DNA from: Zobellia barbeyronii
GTDB lineage: Bacteria > Bacteroidota > Bacteroidia > Flavobacteriales > Flavobacteriaceae
Direction of reading: 5' to 3'
NCBI RefSeq assembly: GCF_018603515.1
Contig: NZ_JACATN010000005.1
Coordinates: 248,001-312,000, forward strand
Length of the DNA: 64,000 nt
The stretch's first letter is position 1. Every line of letters starts with the position of its first letter. Position numbers and translations under genes: made by a program. Of this stretch, positions 26,151 through 35,252 are shown piece by piece. The notes beneath the pieces are model-generated. The model searched no databases, was not told where the DNA came from, and saw only the letters and a program-made list of their open reading frames with translations.

Positions 26151-26187
26151 AAGCTCCTGTCTCCCTTAAAAGATAGGAGCTTTTTTA
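26151..26187. terminator. Bidirectional terminator between the 32-aa gene and comM
   Basis: AAGCTCCT (26151-26158) pairs with AGGAGCTT (26175-26182), followed by TTTT on the + strand; convergent comM ends at 26193, and the A-rich left side is less suited to the minus direction. Confidence 0.7.
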
Positions 26188-26192
26188 ATGTA

Positions 26193-27728
26193 CTATCCTA
26201 ACCAACCTTCTCTATCCAAACTACGATATTGTATGGCCTCAGCTATATGCGTCCCGTTTACGGTCTCCACTCCCTCTAAATCTGCAATAGTACGCCCAAC
26301 CTTTAAAATACGGTCATAGGCACGCGCCGAAAGATTTAAACGCTCCATAGCGTTCTTTAGTAATTCTTTGGAAGGCTCATCCAATCTACAGAACTCTCTA
26401 ATCTGTTTGGTATTCATTTGAGCATTGTAGTGTACATTAGGAAATTCAGCAAAACGTTTGGTCTGAATTTCTCTTGCTGCCGTTACCCGTTTTCTAATTT
26501 CCACACTACTTTCTCCTTTACGGTCTTCCGATAATTTCTCAAAAGGGACCGGTGTAACTTCAATATGAATGTCTATGCGGTCTAATAAAGGACCCGATAT
26601 TTTACTCAGGTAACGTTGCATTTCTGCAGGCGAGGATGTCACTGGTGCATCTGGGTCATTAAAATAACCTCCAGGACTAGGATTCATACTTGCCACTAAC
26701 ATAAAACTACTTGGGTAGGTAACCGTAAAGCGAGCTCTAGCAATGGTCACCTCTCTGTCTTCCATAGGTTGGCGCATCACTTCAAGTACCCTACGTTCAA
26801 ATTCTGGAAGCTCATCTAAAAACAAAACTCCATTATGAGATAATGATATTTCTCCCGGTTGCGGGTAACTACCGCCACCTACTAATGCAGCAGAACTAAT
26901 TGTATGATGTGGATTTCTGAAAGGACGTTGACTCATTAATCCCATATTCTTTATTTTCCCTACTACACTATGGATTTTTGTAGTTTCTAATGCCTCATGT
27001 AAAGTCATTGGCGGCAATATGGAAGGTAGCCGTTTCGCGAGCATGGTTTTACCTGCTCCCGGAGGACCAACTAAAATAATATTATGACCACCAGCTGCAC
27101 CAATTTCCATACATCGTTTTATACTCTCTTGTCCTCTTACATCGGAAAAATCGAATTCAGGAAAATCTAAGGTTTTGTAAAATTCCTCTCTTGTATTTAT
27201 AATAGTCTGTTCTAACGGAGTTCCTTTATCAAAGAATTCTATGACCTCACTTATATTCTCTACTCCAAATACTTTTAAACCAGATACAATTGCGGCTTCT
27301 CTTGCATTTTCTTTAGGCAAAATAAAACCTTCAAAGCCTTCTTCTTGAGCTTTAATAGCGATAGGTAATGCTCCTTTTATAGGATGCAAACCACCATCTA
27401 AAGAAAGTTCTCCCATGATAATATACTTATCAATCTTATCCGATTTTATCTGTCCAGAAGCGGTCAATATTCCAATAGCTAAAGTTAAGTCATAAGCTGA
27501 CCCTTCTTTGCGAAGATCCGCTGGTGCCAAGTTCAAGGTTATTTTCTTACCTGGAATTTTGTAACCGTTATTTAGAAGGGCTGCCGCGATACGGTAGTTA
27601 CTTTCTTTTATAGCATTATCAGGCAGGCCTACCAAGTGGTAACCAACTCCCTTATCTACATTTACTTCTACTGTGATCGTTGTCGCGTCCACTCCAAAAA
27701 CGGCACTTCCAAAAACTTTGGTGAGCAT
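26193..27728 (-). CDS. comM: YifB/ComM family Mg-chelatase-like AAA+ ATPase
   Basis: 511 residues with three parts: an N-terminal Lon-protease-like ChlI domain (VDKGVGYHLVGLPDNAIKES, residues 20-120), a central AAA+ core with Walker A GPPGAGKT and Walker B LFLDELPEF, and the C-terminal Mg_chelatase_C domain (NLSARAYDRILKVGRTIADL). ComM is a hexameric helicase that promotes branch migration during natural transformation in other bacteria. Stands between the penicillin acylase gene upstream (73-base gap) and a terminator. Confidence 0.93.
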   Translation of the reverse strand: MLTKVFGSAVFGVDATTITVEVNVDKGVGYHLVGLPDNAIKESNYRIAAALLNNGYKIPGKKITLNLAPADLRKEGSAYDLTLAIGILTASGQIKSDKIDKYIIMGELSLDGGLHPIKGALPIAIKAQEEGFEGFILPKENAREAAIVSGLKVFGVENISEVIEFFDKGTPLEQTIINTREEFYKTLDFPEFDFSDVRGQESIKRCMEIGAAGGHNIILVGPPGAGKTMLAKRLPSILPPMTLHEALETTKIHSVVGKIKNMGLMSQRPFRNPHHTISSAALVGGGSYPQPGEISLSHNGVLFLDELPEFERRVLEVMRQPMEDREVTIARARFTVTYPSSFMLVASMNPSPGGYFNDPDAPVTSSPAEMQRYLSKISGPLLDRIDIHIEVTPVPFEKLSEDRKGESSVEIRKRVTAAREIQTKRFAEFPNVHYNAQMNTKQIREFCRLDEPSKELLKNAMERLNLSARAYDRILKVGRTIADLEGVETVNGTHIAEAIQYRSLDREGWLG

Positions 27729-27801
27729 ATTGGTTTGTTATTTAGTATTCTATGGTTAGATTCTTCTTAATTATTAAATCAAAATAAAGTATTAATCTTT
27801 C

Positions 27802-30195
27802 TTAATTTTCTGGCTTGAATGTAAGTACTGATTTTGATGTAGATATTATCTCTTCCTTATTGAGCATCATCTTACGAAACTCACCATTTACATACATTTC
27901 CGCCTGGTCTTTATAATGTATACTAAAAGGGTTTCCAGACTGCCCTGTAGGCAGAATACTCATGCTATTTTCTACATCTGAGAAATCAACTACCCTTCTG
28001 GTTGATGGTCCAGAGCTAACTTTATAAACGCCATCTTCCGTATACGGAAAAAACATATTATTAATTACCTCCCGCGTTCCATTCACAGAAAAAGGACCCA
28101 CATTAAAAAAAGAACGTAGTGCATCTATTTGACCAATAGGATGTCCATGCTCTATGGTATGAACGCGTCCCCAAATCCAACTGGAGCTATCACTACCCAA
28201 AGTCTGCTCCAAAGCTTGTAGTGCTTCCTGAAAGGAAACATTAACAATATCAGCTTGACTTTCTGTTATATCCTGGGTACTGGCATCATCCCACCAAATG
28301 GAGCCTTCATTTGCCACTATAGGTGCTATTGTCCGCTTAATTAAATGTGTGTTTTGTATTTCCTCAAAAAGTGTATCCCCTAATTCATCTTTAAAAGTAT
28401 TACGTAATATGAAATACATCCATCTATGATATACCGTGGCCTCCGTGCTTTCTGTTGGGTAATCACCTTTCCATTGCTTTAAACCGTCCAAAATCTTTAA
28501 ATGAGTAGCGCTAAGACTATCTACTTCAACTTTTTTAAGCAACATCCTAACAATCTCAACATTCACTGGCGATGTATCATCCGTAATCATATCGCCCACA
28601 GTCTCCTTATCCCAATCATTCTTACTTTCTAGCAATTGAACAATTCTTCTTGCTCTATTTTCTGGCAGGTAATAGCCCGGATACAGCATTCCCGCAATGG
28701 AGTCTGGTTGGTTGTTTGCAGAATATACATACTCCCATGGCGGATTTATAGCATGTGGATTCTTGCTAAAATCCAAATACTCTTTTTCAACAGGTAGGCC
28801 TTTTCCGTTCTCGGCAACGAATTTGGTATTCACGCTATCCGGTATCTTGTAAAGTTTAGCTGCTGCCCACCAAGCTACATTATCTTCAGCATCGCCATAA
28901 ACGATACCTAAACCTGGTGCATGAAGGTCTTCTAAAGCATGTTGAAAATCATCTAATGTTGTTGCATAAGACATATTATATAGAGAATTGAGCAGTTTGT
29001 TTTCTACTTTGGTAAATATCCACCACATAGAAATAGGGCGTTCTCCCGTTACCTGATCTGCAATTCCGTTTAAGATTGGACCATGCTGTGTTTTTTTATA
29101 GGAAAAATGAACATCGTCAGAATCCTTTACTTTAATTGTTTTAGCTATAATTTCATAATCCTTCCACTCATTTCCGCTTCTATACTTTCTTGTATCCGTA
29201 GGGTGTGTTTTCTCATAATAAAAATCAACATCGTCATTTTCGAACATTGTCATCCCGTAAGCCAACTTTCGGTTGTGCCCTAATAGCGGATAAGGCACAC
29301 CAGCCAAATGATAACCATACTTCTCATAAGTAGGCGTACTCACATGAGCTTCGTACCACACCGAGGGTTGAGAAAACCCAATGTGGGGATCATTCGAAAA
29401 AATCACTTTTCCATTTTTTGTTTTCTCTGGAGCAATTGCCCATCCATTACTTCCTTCAAAAAGAGGAATAGACAGCTTTTTTAAAGAAGCCATTACATCT
29501 GAAATGGACTTGTGTATGGAATCGGTTTTATTTCGGGGGTAGTTTTTTATCCATTGCGTTGTTGTATCACTATCAATTTCTAAATCCTTTAAATATTCAA
29601 ATCCTAGCTTATCTTTTATCTTGCTTAATAATGGATCTGTTTTATGGGCCATAGCAAAACTGAAAGCCATATAACCAATGGTATTATAGACATCCTTTAG
29701 AATAAATGGTTTTTTATCAATCCCGGTAAGATAAAATTCAACCGGAGTAGGTCCTTCTTCCACAAACTGATTCACACCGTCTAAATAGGCCTGAGACATC
29801 TGTACCGCAGCATCTGATGTATTCAGTTTAGCTATGGTTTCTGAAGAATAATCGTCTATGCCCAGCGCCAAAAAGAACTTATCTGTTCCTAATAAGTCTT
29901 TCCCAAAAACTTCTGAAAGTCCACCTTTACCTATCCTACGAAGTAGCTCCATTTGCCACAACCTATCCTGAGCATGCACATAGCCAAGGGCCTTAAATGC
30001 ATCTGCATCGTTTTTAGCATAAATATGTGGAATCCCGTAAGTATCATAATACACATCTACTTCTTCAGAAAGATTCTGAAGCTTCTTTTCGCCATCGTAA
30101 TCAGGCTTTAGGTGATATGTTAAACTGCCAATTACAACCGCTAGCACACCAACAAGAGCAAGTAAACCCCACCCTAATCGCTTAAATTTTCTCAT
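27802..30195 (-). CDS. Penicillin acylase family protein (Ntn hydrolase)
   Basis: 797 residues. An N-terminal membrane anchor or signal (GWGLLALVGVLAVVIGSLTYHL, residues 8-30) sends it to the periplasm. Family members are made as a precursor cut just before a serine that becomes the N-terminal nucleophile; here that is Ser249 in EGSNGWAIAPEKT. The A-chain motif PHIYAKNDADAFKALGYVHAQDRLWQME and B-chain NDPHIGFSQPSVWYE and GVPYPLLGHN are clear. It probably hydrolyses an amide such as an acyl-homoserine lactone or N-acyl amino acid; which one cannot be told. Likely its own unit upstream of comM. Confidence 0.92.
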   Translation of the reverse strand: MRKFKRLGWGLLALVGVLAVVIGSLTYHLKPDYDGEKKLQNLSEEVDVYYDTYGIPHIYAKNDADAFKALGYVHAQDRLWQMELLRRIGKGGLSEVFGKDLLGTDKFFLALGIDDYSSETIAKLNTSDAAVQMSQAYLDGVNQFVEEGPTPVEFYLTGIDKKPFILKDVYNTIGYMAFSFAMAHKTDPLLSKIKDKLGFEYLKDLEIDSDTTTQWIKNYPRNKTDSIHKSISDVMASLKKLSIPLFEGSNGWAIAPEKTKNGKVIFSNDPHIGFSQPSVWYEAHVSTPTYEKYGYHLAGVPYPLLGHNRKLAYGMTMFENDDVDFYYEKTHPTDTRKYRSGNEWKDYEIIAKTIKVKDSDDVHFSYKKTQHGPILNGIADQVTGERPISMWWIFTKVENKLLNSLYNMSYATTLDDFQHALEDLHAPGLGIVYGDAEDNVAWWAAAKLYKIPDSVNTKFVAENGKGLPVEKEYLDFSKNPHAINPPWEYVYSANNQPDSIAGMLYPGYYLPENRARRIVQLLESKNDWDKETVGDMITDDTSPVNVEIVRMLLKKVEVDSLSATHLKILDGLKQWKGDYPTESTEATVYHRWMYFILRNTFKDELGDTLFEEIQNTHLIKRTIAPIVANEGSIWWDDASTQDITESQADIVNVSFQEALQALEQTLGSDSSSWIWGRVHTIEHGHPIGQIDALRSFFNVGPFSVNGTREVINNMFFPYTEDGVYKVSSGPSTRRVVDFSDVENSMSILPTGQSGNPFSIHYKDQAEMYVNGEFRKMMLNKEEIISTSKSVLTFKPEN

Positions 30196-30340
30196 TCAAG
30201 TCAAAGTTTTGACCTAATATAAGAATTATTTATAAGGAGTTTAAAACTGATGGATGAACTACTATTAAGTCCTTCCAGACGTGGTTATTACGCTTATAGA
30301 CAATACTGAAAATAGTAAAATACATAATTCTCAACTGTAT

Positions 30341-30465
30341 AAATCTGGCGACATTAGAACATAATACGGCTGAGAGGCCGCATTGAAATTAACCGTCTGA
30401 AAAGTACCCCACTTCTGCCCTATGGTTTCAATATGTTTTACGCGGCCTGTATCATATTTATAATC
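30341..30465 (-). pseudogene. Fragment of a dsbD gene (C-terminal thioredoxin domain part)
   Basis: These 125 bases match 32012-32136 inside the intact dsbD with four differences (about 97 percent identity), same orientation, offset 1671. Read in the dsbD frame the fragment codes for the equivalent of residues 585-626 and then stops (SPDLYS, stop); a TGA also closes the frame just upstream, so it is not a gene. Three differences are silent third-position changes (ACC/ACA, CGC/CGT, ACA/ACC) and the fourth is Phe to Tyr, so it looks like part of a different functional dsbD allele, not a copy decaying at random. Confidence 0.85.
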
Positions 30466-30623
30466 TGTTCAATCAAACTCGTACTAATTGTAATATTTAT
30501 TTACCATTGACATAGCTATTCATTTCGTAGATTTCATTTTTTGTAAGAAAAAACAATATTTTTAGTAGTTAATTAAATATTATTATTACTATTTTTAGTT
30601 AAAATAATCACAAAAACACCTAT

Positions 30624-31841
30624 ATGAAAAACGCTTATCCAAAAATTGCTGGGATTATCTTTAGCGCAAGTCTCTTTCTTGTCTCCTGTACTAAAGACGA
30701 ATTTCAGCCAAGTAATGAAGACAGCTTAACCCCGTTCACCTCAAAAATGCCCCTTCCTATTGCAACTATGTCTTCTGAGGCCCCGCCAACTTTAACTAGA
30801 AGACTGCCAGAGAAATCAATGTTTCACGACGTTCCCTTTAATTTGGCTTCCATAGTTGAACCTAGTAAATGTACCCTCACACCTTTAGATGACGTGATAG
30901 CTGCATCAGTTTCAAGCAACCTTGATTCTATTGGACTTGACTGGTACGATCTCTATGCTGAAATGAATTTCTATTCTACTATAATTGATGATAGTGAACA
31001 GTATTTTGGTGCGGATGGAGAAGACACTCAAAAGGTGAAGAACATAACAAGAAGCCTAGAAAGGTTTTGGTTTATGCCACACGAAATAGAGGTACGTGGG
31101 CAACATAAAAGCACCTTAGAAGATTACGATAAAATAGTTGACATCTTAATGTTCTGGTATGAATTACCTGCTCAAGATGCTAATGCCTTTGCTTATTATT
31201 TTACGAATTTCGTTAACAAGGAAAGCACATTTCTTACTGAAACACCATTGATAGCCGCAGATGGATTTGCCATTGCTTTAGATGGTCTTTTTGGCCAAAA
31301 CGATCTTATTGTTATTGGTGATGGTATAGTAGACCTTTTAGAGCAGACAGGTATCAGAAGAGGCGTAATTTGGAATGGTATTATGGCTCATGAGTGGGCA
31401 CACCAAATCCAATTTAACAACCAAGATAAGTGGTACCCTAATGGCGCTGCGGATAACGCCCCTGAAGCCACTAGAACTACGGAACTTGAAGCAGATTTTT
31501 TCACCGGTTATTATGTGACCCACAAAAAAGGTGGTACCCAAAATTGGAGAAGAACGCAACAGTTTCTTGAGCTTTTCTTTAATATTGGCGACTGTAGTTT
31601 TACAAGTGACGGACACCACGGAACACCTTTACAGCGTATGGAAGCAGCAAGAAAAGGCTACTTATTAGCTAGAAATATGCAAAGAAAGGGTCTGGTTTTA
31701 AATGCTAACCAAGTACATAAAAGGTTTTTAAATAAGCTAGATAAAATTTTAGGTGAAGAACCATTAAGAGATATTCCGTCTACTGATGAGGAAATTGAAG
31801 ATGAATTTCAATTAGATGTTCAACCGGATGCCCTTCAATAG
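30624..31841 (+). CDS. Putative zinc metalloprotease lipoprotein
   Basis: 405 residues. The signal sequence ends in a lipobox with Cys22 (LFLVSC), followed by TKDE, so it is exported and lipid-anchored. A gluzincin-type site HEWAH is at residues 256-260, with ELEADFF (Glu287-Asp291) supplying the likely third ligand, comparable to the HEYGHH...ELQADC pattern of neutral zinc metallopeptidases. A downstream HGTPLQRMEAARKG is also typical of that group. The acidic tail (EEIEDEFQLDVQPD) is unusual. It is a lone gene between the dsbD fragment and the intact dsbD. Substrate unknown. Confidence 0.75.
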   Translation: MKNAYPKIAGIIFSASLFLVSCTKDEFQPSNEDSLTPFTSKMPLPIATMSSEAPPTLTRRLPEKSMFHDVPFNLASIVEPSKCTLTPLDDVIAASVSSNLDSIGLDWYDLYAEMNFYSTIIDDSEQYFGADGEDTQKVKNITRSLERFWFMPHEIEVRGQHKSTLEDYDKIVDILMFWYELPAQDANAFAYYFTNFVNKESTFLTETPLIAADGFAIALDGLFGQNDLIVIGDGIVDLLEQTGIRRGVIWNGIMAHEWAHQIQFNNQDKWYPNGAADNAPEATRTTELEADFFTGYYVTHKKGGTQNWRRTQQFLELFFNIGDCSFTSDGHHGTPLQRMEAARKGYLLARNMQRKGLVLNANQVHKRFLNKLDKILGEEPLRDIPSTDEEIEDEFQLDVQPDALQ

Positions 31842-31861
31842 ATATTAGAAATTATACATGT

Positions 31862-31907
31862 AAAAAAAAAGGGGGAACTCCAAAAAATTGGAATTCCCTT
31901 TTTCTTT
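31862..31907. terminator. Bidirectional terminator between metalloprotease and dsbD
   Basis: A-tract and GGGGGAACTCCAA pairs with TTGGAATTCCC and a T-tract around an AAAA loop, with one mismatch. It lies between the convergent genes ending at 31841 and 31921. Confidence 0.8.
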
Positions 31908-31920
31908 TCTAAGATATGAC

Positions 31921-33888
31921 TTAGTTACTTTTAAAGTTCTTTAATCCAGATTCTAACCATTCCAGATACACATCGCTATCCGTGTATTGAACGGCATTAT
32001 TCAAGATTTTCAAATCTGGCGACATTAGAACATAATACGGCTGAGAGGCCGCATTGAAATTAACCGTCTGAAAAGTACCCCACTTCTGCCCTATTGTTTC
32101 AATATGTTTTACACGGCCGGTATCATATTTAAAATCGAATTGCTCAGACTCTGGCAACTCCTTTCGGTCATCTACGTAAAGTGAAATAAGAACATAGTCT
32201 TCTTTTAAAATCTCATACACATCAGGCTCACTCCAAACGTTTTCCTCCATTTTTCTACAGTTGACACATGCCCAACCCGTAAAATCCAAAAGAATTGGCT
32301 TATTGACCTCCTTTGCATACGCTACGCCTTCTTCAAAATCTTTAAAACAGTTGATTCCCAAAGGACAATCACTTTCGGTTTCAAAAACACTGTAGAATGC
32401 CGGCGGAGGAAAACCACTTAATAATTTTAGGTTGGAAACTCCTAAAAGTCCCAATATAATATAGATTGAAAAGCCAGCGCTAAGGAAACCTGTTGCTTTT
32501 CGCCCTAAAGAAAGTTTCTTTTTAGGACCATCATGAGGAAATTTAAAAACCCCAAAAAGATACAGCGTTAACAAAACAAACAGCACTATCCATATTCCCA
32601 AGAATATTTCACGTTTTAAAATGCCCCAATTACCAACCAAATCCGCATTAGAAAGGAACTTAAGTGCCAATGCTAATTCCAAAAATCCTAACACCACTTT
32701 AACGGTTGTCATCCATCCACCGGACTTTGGCAATGAATTCAACCAAGCAGGAAACAAGGCAAAAAGAGCAAACGGTAGCGCTAATGCCACACCAAAACCG
32801 GTCATGCCTGCAGAAAGGTTCATCGCAACATCTCCTTCTTCCAAAACGGTACTCCCTAAAAGTCCTCCTAAAATAGGCCCGGTACATGAGAAAGAAACGA
32901 TTGCCAAGGTAACTGCCATAAAGAAAATACCCATAACCCCTCCTATTTTAGAAGAAGCAGCATCCATCTTATTGGCCCAAGAACTAGGTAATGTCAATTC
33001 ATAATAGCCAAAAAAGGAAAACGAAAAGAAAACGAAAATCAAGAAAAATGCTATGTTCAGCCAAATATTAGTAGCTATAGTATTCAATATTTGAGAATCT
33101 ACCGAATCGAAAATATGAAAAGGCAAACTGAGCAAAAAGTATATTAAAACAATAAAAAAGCCATACAAAAGGGCATTTATAACACCTTTTGATTTCTGTT
33201 GTGAATGTTTGGTAAAGAAAGATACCGTAAGCGGAATCATTGGAAAAACACATGGTGTTAGCAAGGCTATTAATCCGCCTAAAAAACCTAAGCCAAAAAT
33301 CATCCAAAGACTGGAGCCTGTCTCAACCCCATCATGGGAATTTCCTAAAAGCTCTTTTTTCTTTAGGTCTAGCTTTAACGCCGCTCCCAGAGTTTTACTG
33401 TGTTCATCTATAGTTTTTTCTTCCTTTACAGCTGCACCTCCGTCAAGAACAAAGCTGAAATCTTGATCTACCGGAATACAAACCTCCTTACATACCTGAT
33501 AGAAAAGGTTGATGTCAATCTGGTTTACACTAGAATCTAACAACCGTATTTTTTGAGTAAAAATGGCTGTTTCTTTGAAAAAAATCTCATCTACTTCAAA
33601 AATATCACTGTATTCAATCACTGTCTCACTCTCAACAGTTTTACCTAAAAGTTCATAACCTTCACCAACTTTCTTATAATCAAACTCACTTGGTAACGAA
33701 CCACCTTCTGAGGTGAATTGCGAAAAGATATGCCAACCTTCAGCAATGTTTCCCTTAAGTACCAACTCATAATCTGTGTCGCTAATTTTCTTCACTTCTT
33801 GCGACCATTTCACCGGATTATCATCATCCTGAGAAAAAACACTTAAAATACTAAAAAACAATGCGGTAAATACTATTATATGCTTCAT
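31921..33888 (-). CDS. dsbD: Thiol:disulfide interchange protein DsbD
   Basis: Inner-membrane reductant importer, 655 residues from the ATG at 33888; one TTG codon upstream is not needed. Signal peptide (1-20), periplasmic DsbD-alpha domain with Cys133 and Cys137 (QVCKEVCIP), a central CcdA-like eight-helix domain with LTPCVFPMIPLT and SFSCTGPILG, and a C-terminal thioredoxin domain with Cys541-Val-Asn-Cys544. It carries electrons from cytosolic thioredoxin to periplasmic thiol proteins. The ATG overlaps the tilS stop codon (TGATG), so it is coupled to tilS. Confidence 0.95.
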   Translation of the reverse strand: MKHIIVFTALFFSILSVFSQDDDNPVKWSQEVKKISDTDYELVLKGNIAEGWHIFSQFTSEGGSLPSEFDYKKVGEGYELLGKTVESETVIEYSDIFEVDEIFFKETAIFTQKIRLLDSSVNQIDINLFYQVCKEVCIPVDQDFSFVLDGGAAVKEEKTIDEHSKTLGAALKLDLKKKELLGNSHDGVETGSSLWMIFGLGFLGGLIALLTPCVFPMIPLTVSFFTKHSQQKSKGVINALLYGFFIVLIYFLLSLPFHIFDSVDSQILNTIATNIWLNIAFFLIFVFFSFSFFGYYELTLPSSWANKMDAASSKIGGVMGIFFMAVTLAIVSFSCTGPILGGLLGSTVLEEGDVAMNLSAGMTGFGVALALPFALFALFPAWLNSLPKSGGWMTTVKVVLGFLELALALKFLSNADLVGNWGILKREIFLGIWIVLFVLLTLYLFGVFKFPHDGPKKKLSLGRKATGFLSAGFSIYIILGLLGVSNLKLLSGFPPPAFYSVFETESDCPLGINCFKDFEEGVAYAKEVNKPILLDFTGWACVNCRKMEENVWSEPDVYEILKEDYVLISLYVDDRKELPESEQFDFKYDTGRVKHIETIGQKWGTFQTVNFNAASQPYYVLMSPDLKILNNAVQYTDSDVYLEWLESGLKNFKSN

Positions 33889-35192
33889 CAATTTAATGTG
33901 AATTTTAAAATTTCACTTGTATTTTTTGTTACTTTAAAACGTTCGTCTGCACGTCTACCTATTACCCATACCACCTCTTCTCCACTACAAAGCAGCCATT
34001 GTTGCTCTTTAGCAACAACATCTACTTTTTCATCCTTAAAAAACTTAGAAAGCTTTTTTCTTCCCTTCATTCCTAATGGATAAAAGTAGTCGCCATTTTT
34101 CCATTTCCTTATCGTTAAAGGATACTTTAACGCTTTTTTATCAATGTAGAGTGTGTGCTTATTTTTTATAGAAAGGTTATGTACTGTTTCAATTTTAAGT
34201 TGAATAGGTTCTAAAACCTCGGTTTGCTCTTCTTTTAACTGGTATTGAACGTTTGTCTCGTCCTTAATCTCCGCTAACAAAAGGAATTCCCTATCCTTGA
34301 GCAAACGATGTGTTTTAGAATGAATTTCCTTACCGCTCATAGCCGATAAAAGATTTTCTACATCATTCCACTCCGTAAAGCCGTAATTCTTAAATAAAGC
34401 ATGTATGTAAGCAGAAATAGGTTCTAACTTCAACAGTTCTGCAATAGAAATACTAACAACATCATTGTCTTCCTTAAATAAACGGGATTTTAGTTCTTTT
34501 ACTTGAGAATCAATTAAAGCTGCGCTTTCAGAAAGGTAATCTTGGGTTTTTGTAAAGTTCTTTAAAAAAGAGGGATTCAAATCTTTTAGTAAAGGAACGA
34601 TTTCATGTCTGATTTTATTTCTCAGATATTTAGTATCTGCATTACTGGCATCTTCCCGCCACTGCAATTTTTGAGACTGCGCATATTCCAAAATTTGACT
34701 TCTTGAAAAGCGAAGAAGCGGCCTTGACAACGTATCCGTTTTTTCTGGAATTCCGGTTAAACCATCTATACCTGTACCCCTAGAAAGATTGATTAAAAAA
34801 GTTTCAAGACTATCATCTACATGATGTGCGGTAACCAAGATTTTGATATGGTTTTTACGCATAATTTCTGCAAACCAACGGTACCGGAGCTCCCTTGCTC
34901 CTATTTGAATAGATACTTTATTCTCTTCAACATAACCAATTGTATCAAAATTAGTTACTAAAAAATTTTTATCATTATGAGCAGCTAGATTTTGAACAAA
35001 ATCTTCGTCAGCATTACTAGCTTCTCCCCTTAGGTTAAAATTGCAATGCGCTACAGTAAAATCTAATTTAGACTTAGTACAAAGGTCTACTAAAACGGTA
35101 CTATCCAAACCCCCACTACAAGCAAGTAAAAACTTGTCTTTGATAAGGTTTTGAAAATTGATTTCAATATGTTTTTGGAATTCTTCTAACAC
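33888..35192 (-). CDS. tilS: tRNA(Ile)-lysidine synthase
   Basis: Modifies C34 of the CAU-anticodon tRNA-Ile to lysidine. 434 residues, full form. The ATP-pyrophosphatase loop is SGGLDST at residues 26-32; later motifs are HHVDDSLETFLINLSRGTGIDGLTGI and a TilS C-terminal domain ending in the FKVTKNTSE region. The start is GTG, with no in-frame ATG close by. Gene order pabB-tilS-dsbD on the minus strand, one base overlap with dsbD, suggests one operon. Essential in most bacteria. Confidence 0.95.
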   Translation of the reverse strand: MLEEFQKHIEINFQNLIKDKFLLACSGGLDSTVLVDLCTKSKLDFTVAHCNFNLRGEASNADEDFVQNLAAHNDKNFLVTNFDTIGYVEENKVSIQIGARELRYRWFAEIMRKNHIKILVTAHHVDDSLETFLINLSRGTGIDGLTGIPEKTDTLSRPLLRFSRSQILEYAQSQKLQWREDASNADTKYLRNKIRHEIVPLLKDLNPSFLKNFTKTQDYLSESAALIDSQVKELKSRLFKEDNDVVSISIAELLKLEPISAYIHALFKNYGFTEWNDVENLLSAMSGKEIHSKTHRLLKDREFLLLAEIKDETNVQYQLKEEQTEVLEPIQLKIETVHNLSIKNKHTLYIDKKALKYPLTIRKWKNGDYFYPLGMKGRKKLSKFFKDEKVDVVAKEQQWLLCSGEEVVWVIGRRADERFKVTKNTSEILKFTLN

Positions 35193-35252
35193 GGCATAAA
35201 GGTAATCAAGAATTACAATTTAGAAGTAACGGGAGTCAATCTTTACGCAAGT

